Shown piece after piece: positions 33,945 through 43,440 of a stretch of DNA of 64,000 nucleotides (positions are counted from its first letter, which is position 1; every line of letters starts with the position of its first letter). The DNA lies in assembly GCF_030519475.1 (NCBI RefSeq), contig NZ_JAUMKD010000002.1, positions 677,501 to 741,500 on the forward strand, written 5' to 3'. The notes beneath the pieces were generated by a model. That model saw only the letters and a list, made by a program, of their open reading frames with translations. It had not been told where the DNA came from and did no database searches. The DNA comes from Micromonospora sp. C28SCA-DRY-2 (lineage in GTDB: Bacteria > Actinomycetota > Actinomycetes > Mycobacteriales > Micromonosporaceae). The translations under genes were made by a program, and so were the position numbers.

Positions 33945-34517
33945 ATGCGCGACGACGAGTACCCGACCCCCGTGTCCGACCCCGAGGCGGAGGGCCTGCC
34001 CGACACCGCCGACGACGACTCGACCGCCAACGACGACGTCCTGACCGGGCGCGAAGCGGACGGCCCGGAGCCGGCGCAGATTCCGGCCGACCGGGACCCG
34101 GTGGCGGTGGACCGGTTCGGGACCACCGCCGAGGAACAGCTCGACGGCGAGTCGCTCGACTACAAGCTGGCCCGGGAGTCCTTCGAACGCCCGGTCGACG
34201 ACCCGCTGGCCGGCCCGATCGACCCGGACATCGCCGCCGAGGCGGACAGCCGGGAGCAGGCGGCCCAGGCGCAGCTCGACGCGGACGTGCTCGACCCGGG
34301 CCCGACCTCGGACCCGAAGTCCCCGGTCTCCATCTACGACCACGGCCAGCTCGGCAGCGTGGCCGACGCGCAGGTGGGGCGGCTGGTCGAACCGGACGAG
34401 GGGGCGCACACCGACCAGGAGACCGACTCGGTCGCCTACGACGCGGGCTCGGCCGGCGGTGGGGCCACCGCCGAGGAGTTGGCCATCCACGAGACGCGCC
34501 CGCCGCACTCGGTCTGA
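33945..34517 (+). CDS. DUF5709 acidic protein, putative stress protein
   Basis: A 190-residue, strongly acidic, low-complexity protein with conserved-looking segments (DDEYPTPVSDPEAEGLPD; ESLDYKLARESFERP; SIYDHGQLGSVADAQVGRLV). It fits the actinobacterial DUF5709 family, whose function is not known. It is probably largely disordered. The general-stress promoter in front and the nearby STAS-ATPase gene suggest a role under stress. Its stop is one base from the end of the convergent response regulator gene. Confidence 0.8.
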   Translation: MRDDEYPTPVSDPEAEGLPDTADDDSTANDDVLTGREADGPEPAQIPADRDPVAVDRFGTTAEEQLDGESLDYKLARESFERPVDDPLAGPIDPDIAAEADSREQAAQAQLDADVLDPGPTSDPKSPVSIYDHGQLGSVADAQVGRLVEPDEGAHTDQETDSVAYDAGSAGGGATAEELAIHETRPPHSV

Positions 34518-34518
34518 G

Positions 34519-35202
34519 TCAGTCGTCCAGCCCGCGCTCGATCGCGTACCGGGTCAGCTCGACCCGGTTGTGCAGCTGGAGCTTGCCCAGCGTGTTCTGC
34601 ACGTGGTTCTGCACGGTCCGGTGCGACAGCCCGAGCCGCTCGGCGATCTGCTTGTACGACATCCCCTTGGCGACCAGGCGCAGCACCTCGGTCTCCCGGT
34701 CGGTGAGCCGGGGTGCCGCGCCGTCGCCGCCGCGCGGGCCGGTGCCCGCCGGGGTGGCCCCGCCCGGTTCGGCCGCCAGCCGCCGGTACTCCCCGAGCAC
34801 CAGCCCGGCCAGGCCTGGGGTGAAGACCGGCTCGCCCGCGGCGGTGCGCCGCACGGCGTCCAGGAACTCGGCCGGCGCGGCCGACTTCACCAGGTAACCG
34901 GTGGCGCCCGCCTTCACCGCGTCCAGGACGCCCTGCGCCTCGCCGCTGGCCGAGAGCATCAGCACCCGCACCTCGGGCAGCGCCGCGCGCAGCCCCCGGA
35001 TCACCTCGACGCCGGAGATGTCCGGCAGTTGCAGGTCGAGCACCACCACGTCCGGCCGGGCGGCCGCCGCGACGCGGACCGCCTGCCGTCCCTCGCCGCT
35101 GGTGGCCACCACCTGGTGGCCGGCCTCGGTCAGGTCCCGGGCGACCCCCTCGCGCCACATCGGGTGGTCGTCCACCACCATCACCCGCGCCACGTCCCGC
35201 AC
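34519..35202 (-). CDS. NarL/LuxR-type response regulator
   Basis: A 227-residue regulator. The receiver domain has the acidic pair in VVDDH, phospho-acceptor Asp in VVVLDLQLP (near residue 55) and Lys in LVKSA. The C-terminal LuxR helix-turn-helix is LTDRETEVLRLVAKGMSYKQIAERLGLSHRTVQNH. It follows the histidine kinase gene by 13 bp, its cognate partner. GTG start at 35202; a GTG nine bases downstream is possible. Confidence 0.94.
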   Translation of the reverse strand: MRDVARVMVVDDHPMWREGVARDLTEAGHQVVATSGEGRQAVRVAAAARPDVVVLDLQLPDISGVEVIRGLRAALPEVRVLMLSASGEAQGVLDAVKAGATGYLVKSAAPAEFLDAVRRTAAGEPVFTPGLAGLVLGEYRRLAAEPGGATPAGTGPRGGDGAAPRLTDRETEVLRLVAKGMSYKQIAERLGLSHRTVQNHVQNTLGKLQLHNRVELTRYAIERGLDD

Positions 35203-35215
35203 CCCCTGTCCACGC

Positions 35216-36352
35216 TCATGCCCGCGCCCGGGGCACTGTCAACTCCACCTCGGTGCCCGCGCCGGGGGTCGAGGTGATCGAAACGGTGCCGCCGAGGTCG
35301 GCGAGGCGGCCCTGGATGGACCGGGCCACCCCGAGCCGTCCCTGCGCCGCCGCCTCGGCCAACCGGCCGGCGGGGAACCCGGGCCCGGAGTCGCGGACCG
35401 ACACCGTCACCGTCGCCCCCTCGTCCTCGACCAGCACCCAGGCCCGGCCGTCGGCGTGCCGCTCGACGTTGTCCAGGGCGGCGGCGGTGGCGGCGGCCAG
35501 CTCGCGGGCCACCGGCCCGGGCAGCGGCACCGGGGTGGCCGGCGCCGAGAGCGACACCGTCGCCGAGGCGTACCGGCCGAGCAGGGCGCGCAGGTCCACC
35601 GGACCGTCGTCGGAGGCGACGGGGGCCGGGCCGGCCCCGGCGATCAGCGCCCGCAGCGCCGCCTCCTGCTCGCCGGCGAGCCGGGCCAGCTCGCCGGCCT
35701 CGCCGTCCAGGTGCGCGCCACGCCGCTGCACCAGCGCCAGCACCTGGAGCACCGAGTCGTGGATGTCCCGGGCCAACCGCTCCCGTTCCCGGTTCGCGGC
35801 CTCCAGCTCGACCGCCCGCTGCAGCCGCTCCTCGGCGGTCACCGCGAGCCGGGCCACGTGCCCCACCACCACGCCGGCGAGCAGCAACAGGATGGTGCCG
35901 TTGAGCGCGGACGGGGAGACCATCCCCCGGGTGGCCAGGTCGGCGGCGCCGAGCACCAGGGCGGCCACCGCGCCCCGGCGCCGCCCACCGGAGACGGCCC
36001 AGGCCAGCACCGGCCCGCCCAGCCAGGCCACGGCCAGGGTGGTCACCCCGGCGGCGAGCGCCGCGCGCCCGACCACCCACGGGGTGACCAGCAGGATCGC
36101 CAGGACGACGCCGAGGTCGGCCAGGAGCAGCGGCCAGCCCCGCCAGCGGGGCCGGGCGTACCCGGCCGCGGTCACCCCGGTCCAGGCCGCCATCACCAGG
36201 ACCACCGCGCCCGCCGCGAGGGGGTGGGCGTAGCGGTCCGCGTCGCGGAGCACCACCACGCAGACGTACGCCAGGGAGGCGACGCGGAACACCGCGACGG
36301 CCCGCCAGAGCGGGACCTCGAGACCACCGGGCGGGGACGGCACGGAGGTCAC
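35216..36352 (-). CDS. two-component sensor histidine kinase, HisKA_3 type
   Basis: A 378-residue kinase with about five to six membrane helices in residues 15-185, then the dimerisation domain with phospho-His in RERLARDIHDSVLQVLALVQ and an ATPase domain (ALDNVERHA, VRDSGPGFP). It has no large extracellular sensor, so it may sense within the membrane. Partner of the response regulator directly downstream. GTG at 36352 chosen; the frame stays open upstream over the divergent gene. Confidence 0.92.
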   Translation of the reverse strand: MTSVPSPPGGLEVPLWRAVAVFRVASLAYVCVVVLRDADRYAHPLAAGAVVLVMAAWTGVTAAGYARPRWRGWPLLLADLGVVLAILLVTPWVVGRAALAAGVTTLAVAWLGGPVLAWAVSGGRRRGAVAALVLGAADLATRGMVSPSALNGTILLLLAGVVVGHVARLAVTAEERLQRAVELEAANRERERLARDIHDSVLQVLALVQRRGAHLDGEAGELARLAGEQEAALRALIAGAGPAPVASDDGPVDLRALLGRYASATVSLSAPATPVPLPGPVARELAAATAAALDNVERHADGRAWVLVEDEGATVTVSVRDSGPGFPAGRLAEAAAQGRLGVARSIQGRLADLGGTVSITSTPGAGTEVELTVPRARA

Positions 36353-36464
36353 GATGCCACAGCGCGTGGGCCTGCCCGCCACCCCGGCCGGTGCGGCCGG
36401 CGGAATCCTGACGTACGGTGGAAATACCGCGAACACCTCCGAGATCCGCTGGCGGGACGGGGCC

Positions 36465-36932
36465 ATGACGAACGCTGATCCCCCGGCACCGCGTACGGTT
36501 GTGCCCATCGAACCCTCCCTCCTGATCGCCGAAGCCTTCGGACAGGCTCAGGTGACCGAGCTACGCCACTCGGTCACCTCCTGCGCGCATGCCTGCGGAC
36601 TGAGCGGGCAGCGGCTGGACGACTTCGTGCTCGCGGTCAACGAGCTGATCACCAACGCGGTCCGGCACGGCGGCGGGCGGGGCCGGCTGCGGCTGTGGCG
36701 GCAGGCCGGTCACCTGCTCTGCGAGGTCTCCGACCACGGCACCGGGATCAGCGCCCGGCGGTTGGACGACCGGACCCGGCCGGCGCCGGACACCGCCGGC
36801 GGCTGGGGCCTCTGGCTGGCCCGCGAGCTCAGCGACAGCATGGAGGTCGAGACCGGCGCCGCCGGCACGACGGTTCGGATCAGCGCGGCGGTCGGCGAGC
36901 GCGAGCACATCGGCCGGCACCGCCGCGACTGA
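36465..36932 (+). CDS. RsbW-like ATP-binding protein
   Basis: A 155-residue GHKL ATPase of the anti-sigma/serine kinase type. N-box LAVNELITNAVRHGGG, G1 box VSDHGTGI and GGWGLWLARELSD are intact. It would bind a sigma factor or phosphorylate a STAS protein; the partner is not adjacent. The ATG at 36465 begins just before the conserved region; upstream sequence is shared with the divergent kinase promoter. Confidence 0.87.
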   Translation: MTNADPPAPRTVVPIEPSLLIAEAFGQAQVTELRHSVTSCAHACGLSGQRLDDFVLAVNELITNAVRHGGGRGRLRLWRQAGHLLCEVSDHGTGISARRLDDRTRPAPDTAGGWGLWLARELSDSMEVETGAAGTTVRISAAVGEREHIGRHRRD

Positions 36933-37049
36933 CCGCGGCGGCCGGTCGCGGCGGGGCGGTGGTGCCCCGTCCCCGGGTCGCGCCGCGTCCCGGCACCGGC
37001 CGCGGCCGCCGCACGCGCCGGCCTCCCGGCCGCGCACGGCACCGTGGGC

Positions 37050-37988
37050 TCAGGCGAAGAGGGCGCTGACCGACTCGCCGTCGTGGATCCGGCGCATCGC
37101 CTCGGCCAGCGCCGGCGCCACCGACAGCACCTTCAGCTTCGGCACCCGCTTCTCGGCCGGGATCGGCACCGTGTTGGTGCAGACGATCTCCAGCACCCCC
37201 TCCTGCTCGCTGAGCCGGTCGAGCGCGCCGCTGGAGAAGAGGCCGTGCGTGCAGGCCAGCCGGATGGAGCGGACCTTCAGCTCGCGCAGGTGCTCCATCA
37301 GCTCGATCACCGTGCTGCCCTTGGCGATCTCGTCGTCCAGCACGATCACGTCCCGGTCCACCACGTCGCCGATCACCGCGCTGATCGTGACCCGGTCGTC
37401 GCTGAACCGCTGCTTCGCGCCGGCCGCCACCGGGGTGCCGAGCCGCCGGGCGAAGGCCGCCGCCTCCTTGGCGTTGCCCAGGTCCGGCGAGACCACCACG
37501 GTGTTGGCCAGGTCGTACCGGCTGAAGTGCTCGGCCAGCTCGCGGAGGGCGTGCAGGTGGTCCACCGGCACGCTGAAGAAGCCGTGCACCTGCGGGGAGT
37601 GCAGGGTCATCGCCAGCACCCGGTCGGCGCCGGCCGAGGTGAGCAGGTCGGCCACCAGCCGGCCACCGATGGAGATCCGGGGCGCGTCCTTCTTGTCCGA
37701 CCGGGCGTACGCGTAGTGCGGCAGCACCACGGTGATCCGGCCGGCCGAGGCGCCCCGGGCGGCGTCGATCATGAGCAGCAGCTCCACCAGGTGCTCCTGC
37801 ACCGGCGGCACCAACGGCTGGATCAGGAAGACGTCGCGCTCCCGGCAGTTCGCCTGCAACTGCACCTCCAGGCAGTCGTTGGCGAACCGGGACACCCGCA
37901 CCGGGTGCAGGGGCACCCCGAGGTGGGCGCAGATCTCGGCGGCGAGTTCGGGATGGGCGGTTCCGCTGAACACGGCGATGTCACGCAC
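37050..37988 (-). CDS. ribose-phosphate pyrophosphokinase-like protein, divergent
   Basis: A 312-residue PRPP synthetase family protein. The catalytic flexible loop is [14 protein letters not shown] and the ATP-site region [28 protein letters not shown] matches the core. The PRPP-binding loop reads [12 protein letters not shown] where canonical enzymes have VDDxxDTGGT, and the segment [10 protein letters not shown] differs from the usual SPDVGG. It is therefore likely a paralogue of the housekeeping Prs, with altered ribose-phosphate or regulatory properties. It stands alone; glpK is divergent. Confidence 0.85.
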   Translation of the reverse strand: MRDIAVFSGTAHPELAAEICAHLGVPLHPVRVSRFANDCLEVQLQANCRERDVFLIQPLVPPVQEHLVELLLMIDAARGASAGRITVVLPHYAYARSDKKDAPRISIGGRLVADLLTSAGADRVLAMTLHSPQVHGFFSVPVDHLHALRELAEHFSRYDLANTVVVSPDLGNAKEAAAFARRLGTPVAAGAKQRFSDDRVTISAVIGDVVDRDVIVLDDEIAKGSTVIELMEHLRELKVRSIRLACTHGLFSSGALDRLSEQEGVLEIVCTNTVPIPAEKRVPKLKVLSVAPALAEAMRRIHDGESVSALFA

Positions 37989-38077
37989 GTCTGCACATCG
38001 TACGGATCACCGGCGGGACCGGGGCCGGGGCCCGGCGCCGGGCGGCGTGGTGGCGCCCGGCCCGGTACGGTGCTGCC

Positions 38078-39562
38078 GTGACCGGAGAGTTCGTCGCCGC
38101 CATCGACCAGGGCACCACCTCGTCCCGGTGCATCGTCTTCGACCGGGCCGGGGAGATCGTCGCCGTGGCGCAGCGGGAGCACCGGCAGCTCTTCCCGCAA
38201 CCGGGCTGGGTGGAGCACGACGCCGAGGAGATCTGGGACAACGTCGAGCGGGTGGTCCGGGAGGCGCTGGACGCGGCCGGCACCGACGCGACCGGGCTGG
38301 CCGCGGTCGGGATCACCAACCAGCGCGAGACCACGCTGGTCTGGGACCGGGCCACCGGCCGTCCGGTGGCCAACGCGATCGTCTGGCAGGACACCCGCAC
38401 CGGCCCGCTGCTGCGCGAACTGGAGCAGGCACACGGCGAGGAGCTGTTCCGCACCCGCACCGGCCTGCCACTGGCCACCTACTTCGCCGGGCCGAAGCTG
38501 CGCTGGCTGCTCGACCACGTCGAGGGCCTGCGGGCGCGCGCCGAGGCCGGCGAGGTGCTCTTCGGCACCATGGACAGCTGGCTGATCTGGAAGCTGACCG
38601 GCCGGCACGTCACGGACGTGACCAACGCCAGCCGCACCATGCTGATGGATCTGTCCACCCTCGACTGGAGCCCGGAGCTGCTGGACGCGATGGGCGTGCC
38701 GGCCGCCATGCTGCCGCGGATCCGCAGCTCCGCCGAGGTCTACGGGGAGGCCACCGCGGTGCTCGCCGGGGTGCCGGTGGCCAGCGCGCTCGGCGACCAG
38801 CAGGCCGCGCTGTTCGGGCAGACCTGCTTCCAGCCGGGCGAGGCCAAGTGCACCTACGGCACCGGCAGCTTCCTGCTGCTCAACACCGGCGCCAGCCCGG
38901 TCGCCTCGGCGCACGGCCTGCTCACCACCGTCGCCTACCGGATCGACGGCCAACCGGCCGCGTACGCCCTGGAGGGGGCGATCGCGGTGACCGGCTCGCT
39001 GGTGCAGTGGCTGCGCGACAACCTCGGCCTGATCTCCACCGCGGCCCAGGTGGAGGAGCTGGCGGGCACCGTCGCCGACAACGGCGGCTGCTACGTGGTG
39101 CCGGCCTTCTCCGGGCTGTTCGCCCCGCACTGGCGCAGCGACGCCCGGGGCGTGATCGCCGGGCTGACCGGCTACATCACCAAGGGGCACCTGGCCCGGG
39201 CGGTGCTGGAGGCGTCCGCCTGGCAGACCCGCGAGGTGGTCGACGCGATGAACGCCGACTCCGACGTCGCGCTGCGCCGGCTGCGGGTGGACGGCGGGAT
39301 GACCGCCAACGGGCTGCTCATGCAGTTCCTCGCCGACGTGCTCGACGTGCCGGTGGTGCGGTCCCGGATCACCGAGACCACCTGCCTCGGCGCCGCCTAC
39401 GCGGCCGGCCTGGCGGTCGGCTTCTGGCCGGACCTGGCCACCCTGCGCGAGCAGTGGCGCTCGGACGCCCAGTGGACCCCGGCGATGGCACCGGAGCACC
39501 GCGAGCGCGAGCTGCGCAACTGGCGCAAGGCGGTCGAGCGCACGCTGAACTGGGTGGACTGA
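38078..39562 (+). CDS. glpK: glycerol kinase
   Basis: A 494-residue FGGY kinase that phosphorylates glycerol at C3. It starts [15 protein letters not shown], with GITNQRETT and WQDTRT for glycerol binding, [21 protein letters not shown] and the C-terminal [13 protein letters not shown]. Length and motifs are normal. No glpF or glpD is adjacent. GTG start. A small membrane protein gene follows 30 bp later. Confidence 0.95.
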   Translation: MTGEFVAAIDQGTTSSRCIVFDRAGEIVAVAQREHRQLFPQPGWVEHDAEEIWDNVERVVREALDAAGTDATGLAAVGITNQRETTLVWDRATGRPVANAIVWQDTRTGPLLRELEQAHGEELFRTRTGLPLATYFAGPKLRWLLDHVEGLRARAEAGEVLFGTMDSWLIWKLTGRHVTDVTNASRTMLMDLSTLDWSPELLDAMGVPAAMLPRIRSSAEVYGEATAVLAGVPVASALGDQQAALFGQTCFQPGEAKCTYGTGSFLLLNTGASPVASAHGLLTTVAYRIDGQPAAYALEGAIAVTGSLVQWLRDNLGLISTAAQVEELAGTVADNGGCYVVPAFSGLFAPHWRSDARGVIAGLTGYITKGHLARAVLEASAWQTREVVDAMNADSDVALRRLRVDGGMTANGLLMQFLADVLDVPVVRSRITETTCLGAAYAAGLAVGFWPDLATLREQWRSDAQWTPAMAPEHRERELRNWRKAVERTLNWVD

Positions 39563-39592
39563 CGGCGACCCGACGGTGCCGAAGGGAGACCG

Positions 39593-40015
39593 ATGCCGAC
39601 CCTGGTGCTGACGATCATGACGGTGCTCGGTCTGTCCGGGGTGACCTGTGCGGTCGTCCGGTTTCAGCGGGACCTCGACCTGCTGCGCCGGGGCGTCCGG
39701 GTGCCGGGCCAGGTGGTGGAACTGCGCCCCGTCACGTTCGGCTTCGGTCCCCGGACGTACCACCCGGTGGTGCGCTTCCGCACGGCCAACGGCCGGGAGG
39801 TGACCGCGACGCCGGGACGCTGGCGGCAGACCCCGCTGTCGGCGGCGCCGGGGCCGGTCACCGTGGTGCACGAGCCGGCCCGCCCGACCCGGATCCTGGT
39901 CGAGGCGCCGGGCGTCGGCGGCACCTCCTCGGTGGTCGTCCCCTTCGTCACGCTGCTCGGCGTCAGTGTGATCGTGCTGGTCGTCGGCGTCGCGGTCTTC
40001 CTACGCCTGAGCTAG
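39593..40015 (+). CDS. DUF3592-like membrane protein
   Basis: A 140-residue protein with membrane helices at about residues 4-20 and 112-136 flanking a small beta-rich extracytoplasmic domain (HPVVRFRTANGREVTATPG). This matches the DUF3592 layout. AGGGAGA precedes the ATG. Members are common next to actinobacterial type VII-like or polymorphic-toxin genes; here the YbaB gene follows. Confidence 0.75.
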   Translation: MPTLVLTIMTVLGLSGVTCAVVRFQRDLDLLRRGVRVPGQVVELRPVTFGFGPRTYHPVVRFRTANGREVTATPGRWRQTPLSAAPGPVTVVHEPARPTRILVEAPGVGGTSSVVVPFVTLLGVSVIVLVVGVAVFLRLS

Positions 40016-40112
40016 GTCCGACGACCGCCGCCGACCCTCCATGGTGGTCGGTGGCCGGTAGGGGCTACGGTCGGCCCCGCACACGGACGGACGACACCGG
40101 AATGGGGGCACG

Positions 40113-40562
40113 ATGACCGGGCCGAACGGGAGCGCGCCGACGGGCGACGTGATGGCGCAACTGATGGAGCGGATGCGGGAGCAACTGAACCGCGGCGAGG
40201 AGCTGCGCACCCGGCTGGCCGGCCTCACCGGGCGGGCCGAGAGCGAGGACGGGCTGGTCCGGGTCACCTGCACCGCCGAGGATCCCGCCCACGAGTTGCA
40301 CATCGACCCGCGCGCGCTGCGCCTGCCGGCGGCCGAGCTGGCCGAGCTGCTCGGCGACCTGCTCCGCAAGGCTCGCGCCGACCTTCAGCGGGAGACCGGC
40401 GAGGCACTGCGCGAGCTGACCGGCCCGGCCGGGCCGGAGGCACTGGTGCACGACCCGGCGGCGGCGCAGGCCAAGCTGGCGCAGCTCAACGACCTGGTCA
40501 GCGGGCCGCTGCGGGAGAGCACCCAGATGTTGGAACGGCTGCGGCGCCAGTTGGGCGTCTGA
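40113..40562 (+). CDS. YbaB/EbfC-family protein
   Basis: A 149-residue protein starting with a helix (VMAQLMERMREQLNRG), then beta strands (LVRVTCTAEDPAHELHIDP), then long helices. This is the YbaB nucleoid-associated fold, longer than the classical 105 residues. In actinobacteria such variants often precede WXG100 genes. DNA binding is not shown for this type. Confidence 0.75.
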   Translation: MTGPNGSAPTGDVMAQLMERMREQLNRGEELRTRLAGLTGRAESEDGLVRVTCTAEDPAHELHIDPRALRLPAAELAELLGDLLRKARADLQRETGEALRELTGPAGPEALVHDPAAAQAKLAQLNDLVSGPLRESTQMLERLRRQLGV

Positions 40563-40627
40563 CGGGACGGCCCGGAGCGGGGTCGGCGGTCGCGCCCCGC
40601 CTCGCTCCGCGGCCGCCGGGGGAAGCG

Positions 40628-41077
40628 TCAGCGGGCGGGCCGAGCCCGCTTCCCGGCCGCCCGGAGGAACACGACGGCGAGCGCCACCAGGACCACCAGC
40701 AGTGCGGAGCCGACCAGCAGCGGGGCGACGAGCCAGCTCATCAGGTTCACCGTGGCCCGGGTGTCGTTACCCCAGCCGTCGACCTGCTCGCCCTCGCGTA
40801 CCGAGCCGCCGCCCACCGGGCCGGCGACCACCGTGCCGTCGGAGAGCCGCCAGCTGCCGCGGCACCGCTCGGTCGCCTTCGGACCGTCGAGGTCGCAGGA
40901 CTCGACCCGGATGGTCACCCGCTCGGCGCCGATCGCGTTGCGGCCCAGGCCGACCGGAAGCGCCAGGGCTACGGCGACCAGGACGACCGGCACCAGCAGC
41001 CGCTGCCAGCGCGGCCGGCGGGCCATCCGGGACACGTAGTCGTCGGGCGGCGTCGGGGCGGATCGTCCGGACGGCAT
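40628..41077 (-). CDS. membrane protein with two helices, unknown function
   Basis: A 149-residue protein with helices at about 26-45 and 112-138 and an external loop containing two Cys residues (ESCDLDGPKATERC) that could pair. It lies on the opposite strand inside the YbaB/WXG100-type run. I do not recognise the family. The ATG at 41077 is 103 bp from the start of the Esx-like gene, so their promoters share this region. Confidence 0.7.
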   Translation of the reverse strand: MPSGRSAPTPPDDYVSRMARRPRWQRLLVPVVLVAVALALPVGLGRNAIGAERVTIRVESCDLDGPKATERCRGSWRLSDGTVVAGPVGGGSVREGEQVDGWGNDTRATVNLMSWLVAPLLVGSALLVVLVALAVVFLRAAGKRARPAR

Positions 41078-41180
41078 GGCTCGGAGGCTACCAGCGCCGG
41101 GCACCCTCCCCCAGCCAAGATCGGGTACGCTGTCCGCGCTCTGGCAGCAACCAACATCGATCGCGCCAACGGGGGGGCCA

Positions 41181-41474
41181 GTGATCAAGGTGGATCCGCC
41201 GGCGATCCGGGCGCTCGGCGAGACGATCGAGCGTGAGGTCGGCCCGGCCCTGGACGCCTGCACCGACCTGCTGGCCTCGGCCCGCGCCATCACCCACAGC
41301 AACTTCACCTCGGTGGTGCCCCACCTGGCGGTCGCCTACGTCGGGGCGGTCGAGTTCGTCGAGGAGGAGCTGCGCAGCAAGCGCGAGCACCTCACCGAGA
41401 TCCGGTCGCGGTTGTCCAGCACGGCGGACAACTGGGAGGCCACCGAGACCGCCAGCACCATCGCCACCCGCTGA
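41181..41474 (+). CDS. small helical WXG100-like (Esx-type) protein
   Basis: A 97-residue, almost all-helical protein with a loop near residue 50 (SNFTSVVPHLAVAY) between two helices, the size and shape of type VII secretion Esx proteins, but without the W-x-G motif. The next gene, 16 bp downstream, does carry WSG, so the two may form a hetero-dimer as EsxB and EsxA do. GTG start at 41181. Confidence 0.65.
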   Translation: MIKVDPPAIRALGETIEREVGPALDACTDLLASARAITHSNFTSVVPHLAVAYVGAVEFVEEELRSKREHLTEIRSRLSSTADNWEATETASTIATR

Positions 41475-41490
41475 GCCCGCCGGAGAACCC

Positions 41491-42387
41491 ATGGCAGACC
41501 CGACCTACCCCGCGATCGCCGCCAAGACCGCGCTGCTGGAGATCTCCGTGGCCGCGGCGGTCATCCCCGCCGCCTGGCCGGTCGCCCAGATCGTCTACTT
41601 CAACCAGTGCGACCCGGAAACGATCATGCGAAAGGGCGGCGACTGGCTCTCGATCTACGATCAGCTCGGCACCGCCCGCGACAACCTCGACTCGGCCGTC
41701 GGCACGCTGACCGCCGACCAGTGGAGCGGCCGCGACCGGGACGCGTTCGGCGTGCACGTCCGCAGGTACGACGTCCAGGTCGTCGGCACCCAGGTGCTGG
41801 CCGTCACGGTGGGCGTCACCATGCTCTGCGTCGGCGCCATCCTGCTCTGCCTGGTGGTGGCGTACACGGTGGTCGCCACCATCCTCTTCGCCTTCGCCAC
41901 CTTCATCGCAGCCGCCGCGGCGACCGTGGTCGGATCGCCCGCCGCGGCCTCCGCGCTGGCCACCGCGAACTCCTTCGCCGCCTCGGCGCTCGGGTTCCTG
42001 AAGGGGATCGAGGCGATGGCCGAGGCCGTGGCCACCGGCGGGGCGGCGGCGATCGCCGCGGCCGGCGCCTTCGACGTCGGGATGCAGCTGGGCACCGGGC
42101 GCACCGACGTGCTGAAGGACCTGGTCCAGGCCACCGTGGACGGGCTCGACAACGTGGCCGCCGGCTTCCTCTCCAAGTGGGAGCGGGACTTCGTCGGCTA
42201 CGGCATCCACAGCAGCGGCCGGCACATCGCCGGTTCCCCGAACGGGCCCGGCTACCTGGTCTACGGCGGAATGACGCAGGTTGCGCCGGCCGGCGCGGAC
42301 GCCGACGGGGACACCGTCTGGGGCACCTCGGGTGTGGTCGACAACGTCTGGTCGCGGGTCTTCGGCGGGGACGTCTGGAACCACTGA
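41491..42387 (+). CDS. WXG-motif protein with membrane helices
   Basis: A 298-residue protein. Residues about 45-95 form a helical hairpin with DQWSGRDRDAF, a WXG motif. A hydrophobic region of about 100 residues follows (LAVTVGVTMLCVGAILLCLV and an Ala-rich helical stretch), then a 100-residue soluble tail with SGRHIAGSPNGPGYLVYGG. WXG proteins are exported by ESX/type VII systems, but the membrane part is unusual. No ESX core genes or nuclease toxin are seen here. GGAGAA before the ATG. Confidence 0.7.
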   Translation: MADPTYPAIAAKTALLEISVAAAVIPAAWPVAQIVYFNQCDPETIMRKGGDWLSIYDQLGTARDNLDSAVGTLTADQWSGRDRDAFGVHVRRYDVQVVGTQVLAVTVGVTMLCVGAILLCLVVAYTVVATILFAFATFIAAAAATVVGSPAAASALATANSFAASALGFLKGIEAMAEAVATGGAAAIAAAGAFDVGMQLGTGRTDVLKDLVQATVDGLDNVAAGFLSKWERDFVGYGIHSSGRHIAGSPNGPGYLVYGGMTQVAPAGADADGDTVWGTSGVVDNVWSRVFGGDVWNH

Positions 42388-42442
42388 GCCCACCGGGCCC
42401 GCGGCGCCCGGCGTCCCGCCGCCACCGGCCGGCGCGCCGCGG

Positions 42443-43276
42443 TCAGCCCCAGCGGTTGCCGGTGAGCCGCTCGTAGACGTCGACGTAGCGGGCCCGGGTC
42501 GCCTCGACCACCTCGGCCGGCACCTCGGGAGCGGGCGCCTGCTTGTCCCAGCCGCTGTCGGTGGCCCAGTCCCGGACGTACTGCTTGTCGTAGGAGAACT
42601 GCACCCGCCCCGGCTGGTACGACTCGGCCGGCCAGAACCGGGACGAGTCCGAGGTGAGCAGCTCGTCGCCGAGCATCAGGGTGCCGTCCGCCGCCCAGCC
42701 CAGCTCGATCTTGGTGTCGGCGACCAGGATGCCCCGGTCGGCGGCGAGTTCGGCGCCCCGCCGGTAGACGTCGAGGGTGATCTGCCGCAGTCGCTCGGCG
42801 GTCTCGGTGCCCACCTTGTCCACCACCTCGGCGAAGGTGATCGGTTCGTCGTGCTCCCCCACCGGCGCCTTGGTGGACGGGGTGAAGATCGGCTCGGGCA
42901 GGATCGACGCCTCGACCAGGCCGCGCGGTAGCGGCACACCGGAGACCGCGCCGGTGCGCTGGTACTCCCGCAGGCCGCCGCCGGTCAGGTAGCCCCGGGC
43001 GACGCACTCCACCGGGACCATCTCCAGCCGCCGGCAGCGGATCGCCCGGCCGGCGAACTCGTCCGGCACGTCGGTGGCGGAGAGGACGTGGTTGGGCACC
43101 AGGTCGGAAAGCTGCTCGAACCACCACAGCGAGAGCGCGGTGAGCAGCTTGCCCTTGTCCGGGATCGGTGTCGGCAGCACCACGTCGTAGATCGAGATCC
43201 GGTCGGAGGCGACCAGGATCAGGTCGTCGCCGTCGGCGTAGACGTCCCGGACCTTGCCCGAGTGCAGAAGTTCCAC
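42443..43276 (-). CDS. purC: phosphoribosylaminoimidazole-succinocarboxamide synthase
   Basis: A 277-residue SAICAR synthase, step 8 of IMP biosynthesis. Opening SGKVRDVYADGDDLILVASDRIS, then LVPNHVLSATDVP, ECVARGYLTGG, and LVADTKIELG are typical. Single-domain purine enzyme with no other pur gene next to it here. GTG start at 43276. Divergent from the lipoprotein gene. Confidence 0.95.
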   Translation of the reverse strand: MELLHSGKVRDVYADGDDLILVASDRISIYDVVLPTPIPDKGKLLTALSLWWFEQLSDLVPNHVLSATDVPDEFAGRAIRCRRLEMVPVECVARGYLTGGGLREYQRTGAVSGVPLPRGLVEASILPEPIFTPSTKAPVGEHDEPITFAEVVDKVGTETAERLRQITLDVYRRGAELAADRGILVADTKIELGWAADGTLMLGDELLTSDSSRFWPAESYQPGRVQFSYDKQYVRDWATDSGWDKQAPAPEVPAEVVEATRARYVDVYERLTGNRWG

Positions 43277-43440
43277 GTGCCCTAGTACATCACGCGACCT
43301 GCGTACGTCCGGTCGCCGGTGCTGCCGGCGGAGGGCCGCCTCCGCCCGGCAGCCGGTGTCGGCCGGACGGCCGTTGACACCCTCCGGCGGCGCCTGCGTG
43401 AATGATCCGACCCCCGCCCGCCCGGTACCCAGGAGGCCCC

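Noticed and set aside
36933..37049. GC-rich inverted repeats after the ATP-binding protein gene
   Set aside because: Only short imperfect matches expected by chance at this base composition.
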